In this document: one piece after another, positions 22,412 through 33,905 of the stretch
Position numbering within the stretch: position 1 is the stretch's first letter
Layout: the number at the start of each line of letters is the position of its first letter
Assembly (NCBI GenBank): GCA_007644065.1
Contig: VJWN01000013.1
Coordinates: forward strand, 744,001 to 808,000
Direction of reading: 5' to 3'
Length of the DNA stretch: 64,000 nucleotides
From: Margaritispora aquatica
Taxonomy: Eukaryota > Ascomycota > Leotiomycetes > Helotiales > Discinellaceae
Notes under the pieces: generated by a model
Told to the model about the DNA's origin: nothing
Databases searched by the model: none
What the model saw: the letters and a program-made list of their open reading frames with translations, nothing else
Made by a program: the position numbers and the translations under genes

Positions 22412-23963
22412 CTGTTTCAGTGAAGTTGGTTGGAGAAGTGATTGTTTGATCCAGAAAGAGGTTTTAGTGAAAGAGGAAGTATGAAGGAACCTTATACATC
22501 CATATACGAGTCCGCGCGACTGCCGACGAATCTGTATCTGGATAGAGCTCTCCACACCACAACCAATTCCAATTTCAGTTGAACCCACACAGGTGCAATA
22601 ATCCAGCAACATGATCTCCACATATTCTGCTCAAACATCCTTGTTTTTGTGACAAGGAGACTTGCCATATGATGATAATCCAGCAGGCAAACTTTTGATG
22701 TAGGTTTTACAATGCAGTTTGTAGACCGACAACACAAGCATTCTGAGATGGCACACTACGCTGACACCAGTATTCAAAATCTATATATTCATCATAGGTT
22801 TTGGCAGTTCTCTACCTGTTCAATTTTCAAAGTCTCATTCACAAGATGTAGTGCAGCAATGCCCCACTACCCCTTTACTTAAGCGAATTTGCAGGGAGCA
22901 CAAGTCATGTCACAATTCGAAACAAACTTTTCACCAGGATGATCCAAATTCTGAATCATAACGGCTACCGAAAAGCCACCGTTGGCGATTTTGGGACTTA
23001 TGAATGAAGCAACTTTTGGCAAGTGCCGAAAGGCAATGAACCCATGCAGTGACTATCATCCACAAAAATGGGCAGCCAAGAGACGTTTATGGAGCCACGC
23101 TAAGCATGGGAGTATAAGACAAATGGATCTATAACGCAAAAAGCTTATTTTGACAGGCAGAGTCGAAAACCCCCTTCCCGGTCACCGTTTCTTATCTCCT
23201 GTCTTCGGTAAATACCCTGAAGCGTCTCAAAATCTTGACATGCGTGTTCAGTAGAAGCAATCGAAAGTACTAACAAACATACAGATGCGAGTTATTAAAG
23301 GATCTATTTTCAATCTGTCAAAGGATTCCACGGCCGATTAACATCAACCTTTATCTCCATATCTGAATTGAGATATGGTCGGCAAGATTGAAAATTCAAT
23401 CCTCCTTTTCGCTAGATGCTTCTGATCGATCTAACAAGCCAATGTTCAAAAACACATGAGTCTTGGAGGTTTCTAACTAGGAAGGAGCTTCCCGACTTGT
23501 AAAGTGAAGTTGCTGTCGACTTATTGGATAGACAATCATTAACTTTCTCCCCCCTAACATGTTGTTCATCCACTTTCTCACTGAGATTACGCAAGGGTAT
23601 ACAAAGTGGTTCTTCCCAAGCAATCTTTGCCCTTTACAACTTCATGTATCTACTTCGGGAAACCAGGTATATATTAATTTCCAAGGGCTTGTCCCAAGTT
23701 GTGATGGGAACCACAAAATAAATCCCCGAGCACCGTCAAGCGAATCGCCTCTTGTCATGGTTTTGGGACTGTCAGGGAGTAGGGGGGGACGATCGCAAGA
23801 GAGCTGGTACGTGAGCCTCGGCAGATTTGTAAACCCCTGGGTAAAAACAACGAGGCTTGATGAATGTCGATCTTTTCAGTTGTGTACAAAGACAATGTGT
23901 ACCGCGCTGTCGTCAAGATGCTAACACTCATTCAAATATTTTAATTTCGTCAAGTGCTGCGAG
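22412..23963. other. Intergenic, no supported gene
   Basis: The frame upstream of the hydrolase (to 22621) is read as 5' UTR. A 121-codon plus frame at 23559-23924 lacks motifs and is not called. Contains the promoter region of the receptor-like gene. Confidence 0.45.
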
Positions 23964-25419
23964 ATGGCGGACGTGGATTTGAGCGCGAGCAGACAGACTG
24001 AGTTGAGGGTCACGAACATTGCCATTGTTATTTTGGCGCTATTTTTCGTGGGTCTTCGCTTTGTAGGACGATGGATGAAAGGATTTGGAGTTGGGATTGA
24101 TGATCTGATTATGGTTGTTGCGACAGTATGTTCTCATCATTGCCAACTAAAGGAACGACATAACTAAAACCATATTCCTAGATATTTCTTCTAGCTGCTT
24201 TTGCTACATGCTTGATAGGTTCACCGTTGAGATCCCAAGATGAATGACTTCGAGCTAACTTGACACTAGGAATACATTTTGGCTTGGGAAAACATGCAGC
24301 TGCCTTGAGCATGCCTGAAATCGTTTCATATGCTAAAGTGAGTGATGTCAAATATATCTAGAAAGTTGCGACATGCTGACAGCAAGACAGAGTCTCGTGG
24401 CTTTCGAGTGTCTCTATGTTACATGCATTTGCTTCACCAAAATTTCGCTGCTCTTAATGTACATGCGCATCTTCCCAACTAAGACCATTAAACACGGCGC
24501 CTACATCCTTGGTGCTATCTCTGTGGCTTGGTGCATCTCCATCATTTGCGTCTCTATATTCCAATGCACACCCATCCCTAAGATCTGGAATCCATTGCTA
24601 GAGGGCCATTGCATCAATTTGAAGGGGTCTTTCATAGGGAATGCCATTCCGAACATCCTTACAGATGTTGCTATTTTGGCTTTGCCGATGCCACAGGTCT
24701 GGAATCTGCGCACATCGCTCAATCAGAAGCTTCAGATTACGTTTGTTTTCTTGCTTGGAAGTTTGTAAGTCAAGGCAAATACCACTTTGAATTTCTTTAT
24801 CATGCTGATCAAACCTCAGTGTTATTTTCACTAGCATCTACCGCTTCACGACCTTATTTCAATTTCAACCAGCAGACATCACTTGTAGGTTTGACAACCA
24901 CATCCTCTTTCTGTTTTCCTGTGTCTTCTCTGATCTCTAGTTATCGGTGAGCTAATCGATCATGAACCTATTTCAGGGACTTTAGCAACAGCTGAAACCT
25001 GGTGCGTTGTGGAGTCTGCATCAGGAATTATATCCGCCTGTCTTCCCACACTTGGCCCTCTGGTCCAAATTGTTACACGAAGACTTGGCATCTCAACAAT
25101 TTCACGATCCACGAACAAAACACCAGCCAACTCGCACCTGCAGACCATAGGGGGTGGTAACAATGGTCGCAGTGGGAGGAAGACACAAGGGAGTGGGAAT
25201 TTTGAGGATTTGGAAAGGAATAATACCGGTTCGAGGCCTTTCCAAAGACTTGATTGGGAACACGACTGGCCAGATACCGATCAAACAACATTAACAACGA
25301 CTAAGCGGGATTTCAAGGATGGCGAGAGCATTAGCAGTGATGAGATTCCATTGCATAGGATTAAGATTAGAACAGATGTCGAGTGGAAGGAGGATCCGAA
25401 AAGAGCCACTATTGGGTAA
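23964..25419 (+). CDS. PTH11-like integral membrane protein (fungal rhodopsin-type domain)
   Basis: Six exons: 23964-24125, 24182-24218, 24270-24337, 24391-24764, 24820-24884 and 24977-25419. Introns are 51-92 nt and the protein is 382 aa. Every junction restores family sequence, for example the Trp in DITWTLATAETW. Seven membrane segments are predicted, with FQCTPIPKIW in the loop typical of this family and the SIYRFTTLFQF segment before TM7. The C-terminal cytosolic tail of about 100 aa is polar. PTH11-like proteins are putative fungal G-protein-coupled receptors or membrane sensors. No CFEM cysteine domain precedes the first helix. The ligand is unknown. Confidence 0.9.
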
Positions 25420-26210
25420 TGATAGAAAGTCGGTTCCAGGAGGAGGGTGATTTGGAAGCGCGGTAATAAGTATGCTTGTATGTGATAGCAATGTATGATG
25501 ACTCTGAATGAATCTGCTGTTCTGTAGTATCCTTACCATACTTTTCATATATGTCTGCTCAATGTGTCCTCGTTCACTGTTTGAAAAGTCAATCCGTTCG
25601 AGGAATATTGCGAGCTGGTTCTAGTTGAAGTTGAAACGCTTTTCATCCTCCTTCCAGTCATAATTTTACCTCTAAGCTGAATATCCAAACAACCTATCTA
25701 CGTCAAAATCCAAAATCAACAACTTGATACAAAATCGAAGTTATTCTGAGGTGTTCGTCATCCTCAGAACTAAGTCAACATAACCACATTGTCAATTGCT
25801 AGGGGAACAGCAAACTTGATATTAGATTGCTAATCAATCCAAATTTCTACCAGCTTCTTCCACTGATTGCTCTGAGCATATATCCAGCAGGAGAGCCTTC
25901 TAGGAAAGAAATCTCAGCAAAGGCTTGTTTCGGCCTGCAACCTCTCGCTTGGTGCTCCACCCATCTCAAAACTCATAATTCTCAGCTGAAAACAATTTTG
26001 CGAAAACACATCGTGACTTTCAGCTTTGGCATCTCTAGTTTTCATTCATCCTTCGGCTGATACATCGCAAATTTTGCATACCTGCCAAAGAGAGATTCTG
26101 AAAGGTTTGCGCATTGAATCGACGTCTTCTTCCATCTTGCTAATAGCAGCCCCCAGAACATCTCAAGCCCCACCATCAACAGAGGCACGACAGATTCGTC
26201 AAGCCTAATC
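25420..26210. other. Intergenic, no supported gene
   Basis: 3' flank of the receptor-like gene and CT/CA-rich leader of the next 2EXR gene. Nothing else was seen. Confidence 0.45.
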
Positions 26211-27269
26211 ATGGAGCTAGTTTCTTTAAATCGCCATGTGATCCGCGATGCTGAAGGTCTCCTGGGCGCCACAACTCTTCAGAATTCAAGGATGTTGCAA
26301 AGCATCAATATCCAGTCAGAATCTCTGCTCGCCGCTCCTATCGACCCCTCAGATGGTATCTCCAGTTCAAAAATTGAAGATGGAAAGGCGACCAATCGAG
26401 GTGCTGATTCCATTTCATCTTCTGCTTTCGAAATTATAGCTAGCAGTGGCGAGATGCCCTCTGTTCACCAAGGAGCCACGGCTCTCGGTTCATTCACGTT
26501 GTACACAAAACTGCCAGAGGAGCTCCAGCTAAGAATTTTGAAGATGTTACTCCCAAAAGACCGTATAGTTGAGGTTCGCTTCTCTCGCGCTCGATTTCAA
26601 AGACAATACGACTTCATCTCCGATATTCCTAGTGTCCTTCAGGTTTCCCGAATGTGGCGAGCTGAAGGGAAGAAAATCTACACCACGCTGCCGGGATCTC
26701 ACGACGTCGACAACTTTGCGTGTATGGACTTTGACAATGACGGCCTCTACTTCAGAGAAATGTTAGCTTTGGATTATTCCCGTCCGTTCCTTTACTTCGT
26801 CAAAAGGTTTCCATTCATAGCTCGCCTTCAGAAGATTATCGTTGACGAAGATGTGCTGCCTGCGAGCTTGCGTACCCACCCCAAGCCATGGATTGCAAAC
26901 TTCAATAACTTGGAGCAATTGTGTATATCACAGGCAACTCTGATTGTATCTCCGACACGGGACTGCGCGATATGTACAAAGGCTTGGAATACTCCTCTGG
27001 ATCTCACCTGCATCTTTGTTCCAGATGAGATTCATAGTAAACACTGGCTTCCAGCATTCGGAAATAATGATGCTGTCTTGAACCAAAAATTCATTGAATT
27101 TAGTCAATTCATCAAGGATAATGAGAAAATTTGGACCTGTTTAGGCTGGAAAGTGCCAAAGGTTTCACGAGTCTATCACGTACCAATCTCAGCGCTCAGC
27201 GCAAATTTTCATTGTCGTCCTATTGGGTACAAGTGTCAAACTTTACAGACTCATGGAAATTACGAATAG
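26211..27269 (+). CDS. 2EXR-domain protein, copy 2
   Basis: Single exon of 352 aa from ATG 26211. An N-terminal disordered region of about 90 aa leads to FTLYTKLPEELQLRILKML (about 95-113) and DRIVEVRFSR, the 2EXR signature. SVLQVSRMWRAEGKKIY follows, corresponding to the PAILQVNKASRTEG segment of copy 3, and then the aromatic strand NFACMDFDNDGLYF. The shared order of these three blocks in copies 1-3 argues for common descent, but the copies are diverged. An AACC-type promoter is not distinctive. Function unknown, as for the family. Confidence 0.85.
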   Translation: MELVSLNRHVIRDAEGLLGATTLQNSRMLQSINIQSESLLAAPIDPSDGISSSKIEDGKATNRGADSISSSAFEIIASSGEMPSVHQGATALGSFTLYTKLPEELQLRILKMLLPKDRIVEVRFSRARFQRQYDFISDIPSVLQVSRMWRAEGKKIYTTLPGSHDVDNFACMDFDNDGLYFREMLALDYSRPFLYFVKRFPFIARLQKIIVDEDVLPASLRTHPKPWIANFNNLEQLCISQATLIVSPTRDCAICTKAWNTPLDLTCIFVPDEIHSKHWLPAFGNNDAVLNQKFIEFSQFIKDNEKIWTCLGWKVPKVSRVYHVPISALSANFHCRPIGYKCQTLQTHGNYE

Positions 27270-28533
27270 GAGTAGCAACCGGTCCCGTGGGAATGGGAGA
27301 AGAGGGAAATGATGTTGAACATCATTGGGCATTATTGCTCGTTGGCAATAAGAGGGGTTGTTTTTAAAGCGTAGAAATAACAGGCTCACGGGAATATCAA
27401 CGTCATCATTGGATCAGACCCATATGAACCTATTGCATCAGGAAGTTAGAGTTAAGGCATTGCACAAGCATAAAATGCAAAGACTATCTCTTCATCTAAT
27501 CCCTCAATAAAACACTGGCAAATTGTCTAGACACCGACCCTCTCCACCACAGTTTGAATTCTTTCTTATCTATTTATTTATCATTATCATGAAAATAATA
27601 GCTTTTATGATACTAGCTCTAGCTAAATCTGAATCGAATTGGTGATGTATCTAACTATTCGCTTACTTAGCCAAGACTACCTGGATAGCCGGTTCGACCA
27701 TAACTAGCTCACCCTCTTTCTCACGCGTACAGTTTCTTGATTTCAACTTCAAGTCAATCTCTTATGTAATTTTGTGTCCAGATCTTTAAATGAGATATCA
27801 CGGCTGCAGAAGAATTTATTCATCTACACCAGGACCTCAGGCCATAGTTTTGCTAAGTGTGCTCGAGTCTCAAGCTCAAATACATGTTGGAACAAAGTTT
27901 AAATATGGTACTCCATTAGTAGAACTGATTTTTCTCTCATTGACCCTTTGGAATCGTTCCTCCTTTTCTTCGACGATTCATAGAATCAAAATTTCAAGCC
28001 CAGAGCAAAAGAAATTAACTGATTTGAAGTTATATCGGATTATAATGCTAGCATATTACTGAAGTTGACTTTAATTGCCAATTGCCAATGGCATTATGTA
28101 CATTTAGAACATGTTTTAGATCCACTTTTCATACATTAATTTGCACGTTGTATTGTCTATGGCGGCATTTCAGTATTGAGGTGCTAGAAACCGACCTGCC
28201 ACTAAACTTTCCACCTACATAACAATCTCGCTCGAGGTGCAACATCAAACACAACCATCCATATTTCCAAATCTACGCCTTTTGTAGGCTCCCATGCCAG
28301 ATGGCTCCTGGATAGGTCTCCGCTACGCATGCCTTCTTATGCCTCATTAGTGGCCTCTCTTGTTAGATCTCCTCCCGGCAGATTTCTCTTCGTCAGATCT
28401 TCGCCACCATAACAGCTCCTTTACTCTCAACACATCGAAGATCAAGCAAATCCATACGGCCAGGTAATAAAAGTTTCATCCATTCCACAACTGCAATCTA
28501 ACTCTTCTGAAAGCGACAGCCATAGAAAACGTC
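27270..28533. other. Intergenic, no supported gene
   Basis: AT-rich in 27560-28060. The 90-codon frame at 27790-28062 has no motif. The last 300 bases are CT-rich and may hold the missing 5' exon of 2EXR copy 3. Confidence 0.45.
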
Positions 28534-28580
28534 ATGTCTCAAACAGATCGACCACCCACAAACCTCGAAAGCAACCACCA

Positions 28581-29492
28581 TTGATCGAATTCACCGAATT
28601 CCCAACGCTTCCACGCGAAGTTCAAGATAGGATCTGGAAGCTCTCCCTCGAAGCCAGAGTGGTCACTGTCAGATTCAGCCGGAGTGGAAACCCATACAAG
28701 CACGACTTCTTCTCGAAGGTACCTGCTATCCTACAGGTCAACAAAGCTAGCCGAACAGAAGGTCTCAGACACTACCCACGTCCCCTGTCAATTCGCCACT
28801 CGCTAAACAAAGCATATTTCAATTTCGAACGGGACTACCTTATGATCCAGACCCCACTTGTGGGCACGCTCGGAATGCTTGATACTGCTCTAGCTCTGTT
28901 TTCCAAGCGCTTGCCTTGTGCCGACAAGATCCAGAATCTGATCTTGGACCAATGCATGCTTGTAGCTAGGGAACTCCCTATACCCGTCATCTGTCGCTTT
29001 GCCAATTTGGAGGAGGTCATAATCATCGATCCGGTCACTGCGCATCATCCAAGGTACTGGGGAATAAAGGAGACTAGCGCTCTTTTCAAGTGGTACAAGA
29101 TGGGCAAAGTTGATTGCGACTGTGATGCAGCTGCTTTAACTGCCAATCAACTGACAATGGGGTCCGGCGCCAGAGCTATCCTTGATGAGGAGAGGCTGAT
29201 ACATCATATCGATCATCACCTGGACGTTTTTTATGTTCGTTCCTCGGATGGCGATGAAAGGGGTATCAAAGCCATCAAGGAGAGCATCACGAAGTTCAAG
29301 GATGAGATACAGGGCAAAAAGTGGGCAGCAAATTTGGGGGCTGGAGGATGGAAGATGCCCGATTTCAGGGTCGGTGGTGCGCTTGAGGATCTTCAGGATG
29401 AGGAAGTAGCCTGGTGCCATGATTGGGGAAGCAAGGTTCACATGACCAGAAGTCGTGCTGCTGCTATGACGGGACAGTCTGGTACTTCATAG
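28581..29492 (+). CDS. 2EXR-domain protein, copy 3, 5' end unresolved
   Basis: The frame contains FPTLPREVQDRIWKLSLEARVVTVRF, where FPTLPREVQDRIW is the 2EXR core, then AILQVNKASRTEGLRHY and the strand YFNFERDYLMIQ. About 300 codons remain to the stop. The open frame extends upstream to about 28412 but has no ATG. The nearest ATG, at 28534 (MSQTDRPPTNLESN), is one base out of frame and stops at 28584. Either an upstream exon supplies the start or a one-base indel has broken the gene. I treat it as a gene with uncertain 5' end and give the coordinates of the region I can defend. Confidence 0.7.
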   Translation: MIEFTEFPTLPREVQDRIWKLSLEARVVTVRFSRSGNPYKHDFFSKVPAILQVNKASRTEGLRHYPRPLSIRHSLNKAYFNFERDYLMIQTPLVGTLGMLDTALALFSKRLPCADKIQNLILDQCMLVARELPIPVICRFANLEEVIIIDPVTAHHPRYWGIKETSALFKWYKMGKVDCDCDAAALTANQLTMGSGARAILDEERLIHHIDHHLDVFYVRSSDGDERGIKAIKESITKFKDEIQGKKWAANLGAGGWKMPDFRVGGALEDLQDEEVAWCHDWGSKVHMTRSRAAAMTGQSGTS

Positions 29493-29949
29493 AGTCGGGC
29501 ATGAGTGGTTAAGTGTTGGATTGTGGTCAAGCAATCAATTGTGAATAAGGCAGGGACATTGCGATAAATAAGCATAGCAAGAAGGCTACAGCAGGAATCG
29601 CAAATGCATACATTCTGGGAGGCTTGACATTGCCAGTACCTGCGTTAGAAACAATAATATCTACGCTCTCCTAATGATTTCAAGGCGGATAAACTGTCTC
29701 TGATTGAAAATGAGTCCTGGTCCACCATTTCTGGACATAGAATTCAATAAAATCGACAGTTTTGCTGACCTGCATTGGTGAAGTGTGACTGTAATTGCAT
29801 GGGACTTGTCCAAGGACATCAATGGGTGTAATCTAATTCGAATTTGTCACTGAATTCAATTCATGAACAGTCATCGACAAAATAATTGCTCGTTGTGCCA
29901 TCTCAGCTTCAAGACTTTAGTGCGGCAACTACAGCGTACAATGCTCTTT
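29493..29949. other. Convergent intergenic region
   Basis: 3' flanks of 2EXR copy 3 and the N-acetyltransferase gene. No motif was seen. Confidence 0.4.
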
Positions 29950-31013
29950 CTATAGAAGCTCTACGTTCCTTCCCTTAATAGCACCGACCTCCTCTTCAGT
30001 CAGCGAGATATCAAACAATTCTTTCAGGACCTGCACTCTCTCTTCTTCTGTCTTACATATCTTAACAACACTCGTCCTGCCGCCGTCATTCTTCTTTACA
30101 ACTCCATCAACCAGCATCAACTTCCCTACAATCTTCTGCTCGGCGTCTTCACCACCATTCTGTACATCATGTGCCAGCCCCTTTAAGAACCGTATAATAA
30201 GCACACACTGTGTTTGAAAATTCAAGCTCCCCTCCTCTTTATGGGTGCTGGTGTAATAATTCATGATTTCATAATCATGTGCTAAAAACTCGATCTCTGG
30301 GAATGAGTAAAAGGAGTTCCACCCCTCTTCTCCTGAGTCTTCGAAGCTATTGCGGTACTGGTAGATCCAGACCTTTTGGTTCTGATCTGAGAATTGCTCT
30401 ATTGGTTGGTGCAGGAGACGCACATGTTGAGCTCCAAGATTTTGGGTTACGACGGCGGGGGTCATCGGGAGAGGATGTGTAGCACCATCCCCACCAAATC
30501 CGACGTCGACCATATATTTTTGCGAGTTGGGAATATTGACAATGTTTACTATATGTACCCTGTCTGTGTTAGCTTTGTACTAAGCTCGAAGATTCATATT
30601 ATGAAACATCTGAATCCAAGAGAGGGGGAAATTTACCATCCCATATATCCACCTGTCGGTACTCCTCCAATCCTTCGCCTAACTCTCACGCCAGCCTTAT
30701 ACACCACAAATCCAAGGGCTTTAAGAATCTCACAAAAGAAGATACTAAGCTCCATGCAATACCCACCTCGACCACGTTTGTTCATCACTATCTTCTGGAA
30801 CACGTCTTGTGGGTTCAAGGATGGGATGCGTTTGGACGAGTAATGTAATGTGAGGTTCTCATATGGACAAGCAGCTATCTGATGAACGTGGAGAGCTGTA
30901 AGATAGGCGAGGTTGAGTTCGGGAGAGGAGGATTGCCGATATTGTGAAGGAAGAGAAATGTGCTCCTCCCACATGGCGATCTGGCTTGGTGAGTAGGCTG
31001 ATTCCATCTTCAT
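29950..31013 (-). CDS. Arylamine N-acetyltransferase (NAT)
   Basis: Two exons, 31013-30637 and 30559-29950, joined across a 77-nt intron (GTAAAT...GACAG), give 328 aa. The catalytic triad is complete: Cys86 in RGRGGYCMEL, His128 in GWVHIVNIV and Asp144 in YMVDVGFGG. The splice itself creates the Trp-Val-His needed before the second catalytic residue, which supports the model. The enzyme transfers acetyl (or malonyl) from CoA to arylamines in the cytosol. In Fusarium-type fungi NAT homologues detoxify plant benzoxazolinones, but nothing here identifies the substrate. Length is somewhat above the bacterial average and normal for fungi. Confidence 0.93.
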
Positions 31014-31391
31014 TTTTAGCTGTATTAGAGTTCACTGGCGTCTTTAGTTTAGGGGAGGATTATGATAAGATATGGTGGCTTTATTTTAAGGAGAGTCATC
31101 GTTTGGATGACTCAAACGGGAACTTGTAGAGCTTGATATGTCGTGATATATCCTTGAAGCGAGCCCGGATGACGTGCAGCAGAGAGAACGGGGACTCCCC
31201 TGCATAATCGACTCGCTTGGACGGGACGGCAGTGGTGCCCGGAGACGGGAACGGGAATGGGCGACACAAGACCTCTCTTGACGACTGCACCTGGTTCTTG
31301 TGCCTAGGAAGAGGTATTTCTCACCAAGAAAATCTTCCAATCTTGAATTGAAGACTCAAATACTGTGATGTTGGACTATTTATCATGGGAG
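31014..31391. other. Intergenic, no supported gene
   Basis: Promoter side of the NAT gene and 3' side of the coiled-coil gene. Minus-strand frames at 31086-31340 show no motif. Confidence 0.4.
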
Positions 31392-33140
31392 TCATCGTCC
31401 ACTTGGTCCGGTATAAAGTAGTCGCTTTCCAGCCCAAAGCACAAACCCCACGGTTCCTGAGATTGTTTGATGGGCAAGGAAGCTCAGCCTGATTCGTTCT
31501 GAAACAACGACTTCCGGTGGTATGAGGCTGATCTCAGATGGTAATCTTACAATGTAAGATTCGTTCATCTGGCACGTCTCGAAGAGAAACCAGGGAATCT
31601 GAACCATCAAAGCTTGCTCTTCTACCATCATGGCTTCAGAGTTATTGCTCGGATGAAATATTTGTGGTTCGATTGTAATAGAGACTGGAGTAGGTGAGGG
31701 CGAAGTGAAGTTGGGTGTTGCAGAGCTGGGAGACATGAAATCATCTATGGAGAGAGGAAATTCATGGATATGGGATAGGATGATGGGTAGTAAGCAGAAG
31801 ATCCGACAGATGAAAGCCATGATACGAGTGGCGGAAGTAGATGACTTGGAGTTCTTTGGATGAACAATTTTCGCTGTTGATAGCTCTGGCATTGTCGATG
31901 AGATTTCCTCCATAGCTTCAGGTGCGACCATCGAGATCTCTTCCACAGTTTCAGGTACTGGCGATTCGATCTCCTTCACATGCTCAGATACTAACGGTAG
32001 AATCTCTTCTGAATCCTCGGGCACTGGATGTAAGATGTTCTCGACTGGGAAATTTTTGCGCTTAGCCTCAATCTCATCGAAAGATGTCTCAGGCTCGTCA
32101 GGCTTTACGACAACGACATCTGTAGCGTCGAAATTGAAGGGAGTGTTGACAGTCGAGCGTTGGCGACGTCTAGGTTTTCTTGTTGGGGTGACGAACGTGG
32201 GCTGATAATCCTCTCCCTTATCCTCCTCAAAGATCGTCTTCAAAGTTGGGGAATATCCTGGCGTGATTGCAAGACTTGATCCAAGGAAAGACTTCCCATC
32301 CTCCTCCTCGAAATCAGAGCTTGCAAACATCTCTAATTTCTCCAAATCGTCACCGCAATAATCAGACCCATAGTCATCCTCATCTTCCTCAACATCTTGG
32401 AAGAATCGAAGCTTTTCTGGAGAGCTGAGCCGGTCTGGCTGGGCAAAAGCAAGTGGCATATGAGGTGAAATATAACCCATGTGCTCCATGTCGATAATCT
32501 CTTCGTCCGTGAGATCTGGATCGAAACTGTTTGTGGCTGAGAGTATCGGGTTTCTAACGGTAGCTAAAGTATATTGGTCGCTGTTATTTTCGGTGTGAAG
32601 TGTCTGGGCCTCGATAGTCTGGAGTTCGGATGGTGATTCGGAGATGTGAGCGATGATGTCGACCTGAGTGATGAGACCCTCGGCCGCCGCTGTCTGCTCG
32701 TCGAGTAGAGCGCTCAAATTAATAATGGTAGCGTCTCTATCTTTCAATTGTTCTGCCAATCTCTCGATCTTTGCAGCGGATGAAGTGAAATTTTCGTCCA
32801 TCAGTTCTGCAAGTGTCCTAAGTTGATTTCTAAGAGCCTTAAAGTCCCTTTCACGGGCTAATTCTGCGTTCTTGCTCGATATTTTCAGTAATTCGAGTTC
32901 TTGTCGGAGAGCAAAGACTTCATCGTCCTTATTTGGGATGTATCTTCGTTGATCAAGAAAGTAGGCACTTTGACAGTTAGCTTTGACTGTCTCGAAATCT
33001 TGGTGATTCGTGTCGCATCTGACTGACCTATTGCAAGCTTGCGCAGCAGCATTTGCGTGGAAACCAGAATCCGTGGAGCAATCTGATCCATCTGATGACG
33101 AATTGGAATAATTTTGCGGGGTTCTAAGTTGGTCTACCAT
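31392..33140 (-). CDS. Coiled-coil protein with two C-terminal hydrophobic segments (CC-2TM, medium)
   Basis: One exon of 582 aa from the ATG at 33140; the frame is open 19 codons further but only from a GTG. Residues about 80-170 form a coiled coil (ALRQELELLK, LAEQLKDRDATI). A long acidic disordered middle has FEEEDG and PVPEDSEEILPLV-type repeats: several units of a P-E-x-x-E-E-I pattern lie at 31895-32030. A hydrophobic segment at about 440-457 (IMAFICRIFCLLPIIL) precedes a loop of about 95 residues with sequons. A second segment near 552-570 ends in FVLWAGKRLLY. The plan matches the genes at 14739 and 40576, though the sequences are very diverged. Function unknown. Confidence 0.76.
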   Translation of the reverse strand: MVDQLRTPQNYSNSSSDGSDCSTDSGFHANAAAQACNRSVRCDTNHQDFETVKANCQSAYFLDQRRYIPNKDDEVFALRQELELLKISSKNAELARERDFKALRNQLRTLAELMDENFTSSAAKIERLAEQLKDRDATIINLSALLDEQTAAAEGLITQVDIIAHISESPSELQTIEAQTLHTENNSDQYTLATVRNPILSATNSFDPDLTDEEIIDMEHMGYISPHMPLAFAQPDRLSSPEKLRFFQDVEEDEDDYGSDYCGDDLEKLEMFASSDFEEEDGKSFLGSSLAITPGYSPTLKTIFEEDKGEDYQPTFVTPTRKPRRRQRSTVNTPFNFDATDVVVVKPDEPETSFDEIEAKRKNFPVENILHPVPEDSEEILPLVSEHVKEIESPVPETVEEISMVAPEAMEEISSTMPELSTAKIVHPKNSKSSTSATRIMAFICRIFCLLPIILSHIHEFPLSIDDFMSPSSATPNFTSPSPTPVSITIEPQIFHPSNNSEAMMVEEQALMVQIPWFLFETCQMNESYIVRLPSEISLIPPEVVVSERIRLSFLAHQTISGTVGFVLWAGKRLLYTGPSGR

Positions 33141-33561
33141 TTCGATCAATCTTTTGACAGTAACGCAATTGCTAATTGTGTTGGAGTTTCGCAGCACAAA
33201 GTTTGAGTTAAGAAGATTGAACAGAAGACAGTTTTGCAGGATTGTAGAATTTGCGAAAGTAGATGCAAGAAGCAGTTTTCAGGCGTGAGAAGCAATCAAT
33301 AAAATCTCGGATTTGTTAAAACAATCAATTATCTGTTTTGCACCAGCGCGCGACAACAATACCTGGAATATGGGATCCTGTCACATGACTTTACCAGCCG
33401 AAAGTCACATGACCATTCTGCTTCGGCTCATAAGTGTGATGAACAACGGAAATGTCAAATATTACCCGCGAGTGTTGAAATGTCGAAGTCAAACAAGCAT
33501 GTAAACTCCTAATGAATCCAACCTGCAGCATTCCATACCTAACCTCCTCGAGTGAGTCCTT
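33141..33561. other. Intergenic between the CC-2TM gene and a BTB relic
   Basis: Likely promoter of the minus-strand coiled-coil gene. Short shadow frames only. Confidence 0.4.
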
Positions 33562-33905
33562 GAGGCTGTATCGAAATATCTTGTCCATAAAGCAATGCTC
33601 TGCAATAAGGTACCATATTTACTGCAATGTTTTGTAGAAACTTCAAGGAGGGTTTTATGCAGACAGCAGACTTTCCTGAAGATCAAACAGAATCATTCAA
33701 CACTTTTCGTATATGGATCTGTTCTGGCAAGCTTCGACCAATCCCAGGTGCGCCGATGAACAGGAATGCTATTAATGCGTACCAGCTTACTAATAAGCTC
33801 TGCCTCGGCGACCTAAAAGATCAAAAGATCAACTATTTGATCTATATTCTAATATTCGAACCAATCTATGCCATCACTCCTTCCTATAGCTTGCGATATC
33901 ATTGA
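33562..33905 (+). pseudogene. BTB/POZ-domain gene relic 2
   Basis: In one frame the sequence reads EAVSKYLVHKAMLCNKVPY (ending about 33618), the first half of a BTB fold. In the next frame it continues NFKEGFMQTADFPEDQTESF, followed by IWICSGKL and AYQLTNKLCLGDLKDQKI, the following BTB helices. The join needs a one-base shift near 33617. A TGA at 33553 precedes the first part, and no start codon exists. The order and spacing of BTB blocks are kept, so this is a recent relic. Confidence 0.72.

Noticed and set aside
23559..23924. 121-codon plus-strand frame
   Set aside because: Mixed composition, no motif, no splice context, upstream of a well-supported gene.
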